64,000 nt of DNA, taken from NCBI RefSeq assembly GCF_027580225.2, contig NC_073340.2, forward strand, positions 17,864,001 through 17,928,000, in the 5' to 3' direction. Source of the DNA: Misgurnus anguillicaudatus (lineage: Eukaryota > Chordata > Actinopteri > Cypriniformes > Cobitidae). The notes below the pieces were generated by a model. It saw nothing but the letters and a program-made list of their open reading frames with translations, was not told where the DNA came from and made no database searches. This document shows, in pieces, positions 62,575 through 64,000 of the stretch; the first letter of the stretch is position 1, and every line of letters starts with the position of its first letter. A program made the position numbers and the translations under genes.

Positions 62575-63805
62575 CTGCCATAGAAAGTAACCAAGGGGAC
62601 TATTTTCGGGCAGTGCGTAATATCACTACGCCTGCTGCAGTCATGTTACATCAGCAAAGTCACTGATTATTATGCTAGTTTAAGAGTATAGTTCCTAGCC
62701 ATATCTGCCTAGAAAATCACAGCTTTTAATTTTCTGTCGGCCTTACCACACGATGTAACCACAGAAGAGTCAAGTTTTAAATAGGAAGAATTCTAAAACT
62801 CTTTGGTTATTTTTAGCACGATGCTAATGGTCTAATCAAATTCAATTGTGCTAAAAGTGGTACCGCCAGACCCAGAGGTCAGCTGAATGGATTCCAAAAC
62901 GGTAAAACTCAATCGCTTAATGGTAGGGTAAAAGATTTGATCCTGAAACATTTTTAGTTATGATGGTTAAAAGTCTTTTAACATCCTGATAGCAATCACT
63001 GTGTTAAGTTGTTAAAATGTATTTGTAGAAATTTATGTCATCTGTGAAAGGCGTAGGACCAAAAAATGTTCAACCAATCATAGATTTCGGTCCGAACGGA
63101 CGTTTCCTGTTTTGTCCCTCATACGTAAGCGTAATTTAAATGCCCACCGCGCAGCGAGTCCACGCAGACCACGCGAGTCCACGCAGACACCATACGTCGA
63201 GAATAGCAAACGTTTCTGCTGAATTGACAACCTACACAGGAGGCACAAAACTAAAGACATCTTTTATAACAACAACAGCAAAAACCCAAATTAACATCGG
63301 TAACTACTGCTTTACCACGAGATGCAAACAGCTGCAGGAGGCAAATGGTCTGAAAGAGTCGTTGCACTGTTTATTTTGGTAAGGTAGGTACGCGATATGT
63401 TTGTATTGAGATGGATTCAGATTCTACTTTGATGAAACATTGTGTTGCTTATGAAATTTTTGTTCGTTTACGGATTAGCGTAACGATATAGTTACTACGT
63501 CTACAACCGAAAGTGTGCTTAAATTAATTCTGATGTAAACCAGTTGTTTATGTTGGTTATTTTGGAAATGTTATTCACTTTGTACTGCAAAGTTTTCTCA
63601 CTGGTGAATGAGACATGAGATGTGACCGTCTGACATGTGCGTGTTCATGTGTTTTGAAAGAGGCGTGACTTTGAATGGCGATTTGACTTGAGGGTGGGAT
63701 CTTGATTTCATTGCTAGGCAGCTACCGTTAGCATTTTTAAAAATGTGAAACCCTACCTTTAACTCTAGGGGAGCTGGAAAATGGAGTGGAGTGTCCCTTT
63801 AATGT
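62575..63805. mobile_element. Interrupted foldback MITE (AAAGGGACATTCCACTT family)
   Basis: The part from 62583 (GAAAGTAACCAAGGGGACTA) matches positions about 7976 onward of the copy at 7792-8389. The terminus returns at about 63765-63802 (GGGGAGCTGGAAAATGG, GTGGAGTGTCCCTTTAA). The stretch between about 62930 and 63740 is unrelated, partly CpG-rich (CCGAACGGACG, ACGCAGACCACGCG), and looks like a later insertion. Confidence 0.5.
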
Positions 63806-64000
63806 CAATACAGTTATTCTTGTAAGTTAATGGTGCATTAATTGATTTTAAAAGTTACTACGTTTGATTTTGTCAATGTATTAGTAAAAGAAAAATAAAC
63901 TACATGAAACTGAAATTAACATGAACTAAGATTATTAAATGCTGTAGAAGTATTATTCATTGTTAGTTTATGTTAGCTTGTATATTAACTTCATTCAGAT

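Overview
The window looks like nuclear DNA of a teleost fish, most probably a cyprinid close to zebrafish. The genes are split by GT-AG introns, the sequence is AT-rich, and intergenic and intronic space is packed with short non-autonomous DNA transposons (TTAA-flanked foldback elements and hAT-type elements with 8-bp target duplications) plus a tRNA-derived SINE with the fish-type tail. There are no operons, CRISPR arrays or phage genes.

Layout from left to right. The 5' part of snx29 (minus; four coding exons, rest beyond the left edge) is followed by tnfrsf17/BCMA (minus), a tmem238-like gene (minus), a pirt-like gene (minus), rsl1d1 (minus, 9 exons), gspt1/eRF3a (minus, 14 exons, about 17.4-42.0 kb), dmc1 (minus, 13 exons), tomm22 (minus, 4 exons), maff (plus, 2 coding exons) and the 3' part of tmem184b (minus, six exons, rest beyond the right edge). 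Reading frames were followed across all exon junctions. rsl1d1 (357 aa), dmc1 (342 aa), tomm22 (134 aa) and maff (159 aa) close in frame with canonical splice sites. gspt1 closes (564 aa) only if its first intron uses a GC donor. tnfrsf17 is out of frame by one base at its last junction.

The genes do not form one pathway. They include translation termination (gspt1), nucleolar ribosome biogenesis (rsl1d1), meiotic recombination (dmc1), mitochondrial import (tomm22), a bZIP transcription factor (maff), membrane proteins (tmem184b, pirt-like, tmem238-like), a BAFF/APRIL receptor (tnfrsf17) and an endosomal sorting protein (snx29). The order joins genes that in human lie on 16p13.13 (SNX29, TNFRSF17, RSL1D1, GSPT1), 17p12 (PIRT, TMEM238L) and 22q13.1 (DMC1, TOMM22, MAFF, TMEM184B).

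The most unusual object is intron 11 of gspt1 (17912-32653). It is filled almost from splice site to splice site by seven head-to-tail copies of a 1.8-2.3 kb element. Each unit has 11-bp subterminal inverted repeats and internal 120-bp sub-repeats, and most have a 3' hairpin. Together the units carry 42 copies of a sequence matching the CTCF binding consensus, all in the same orientation, along with many YY1-like ATGGC motifs. I infer a Helentron/HINE-like rolling-circle origin and a possible architectural role. Neither is proven by sequence alone.
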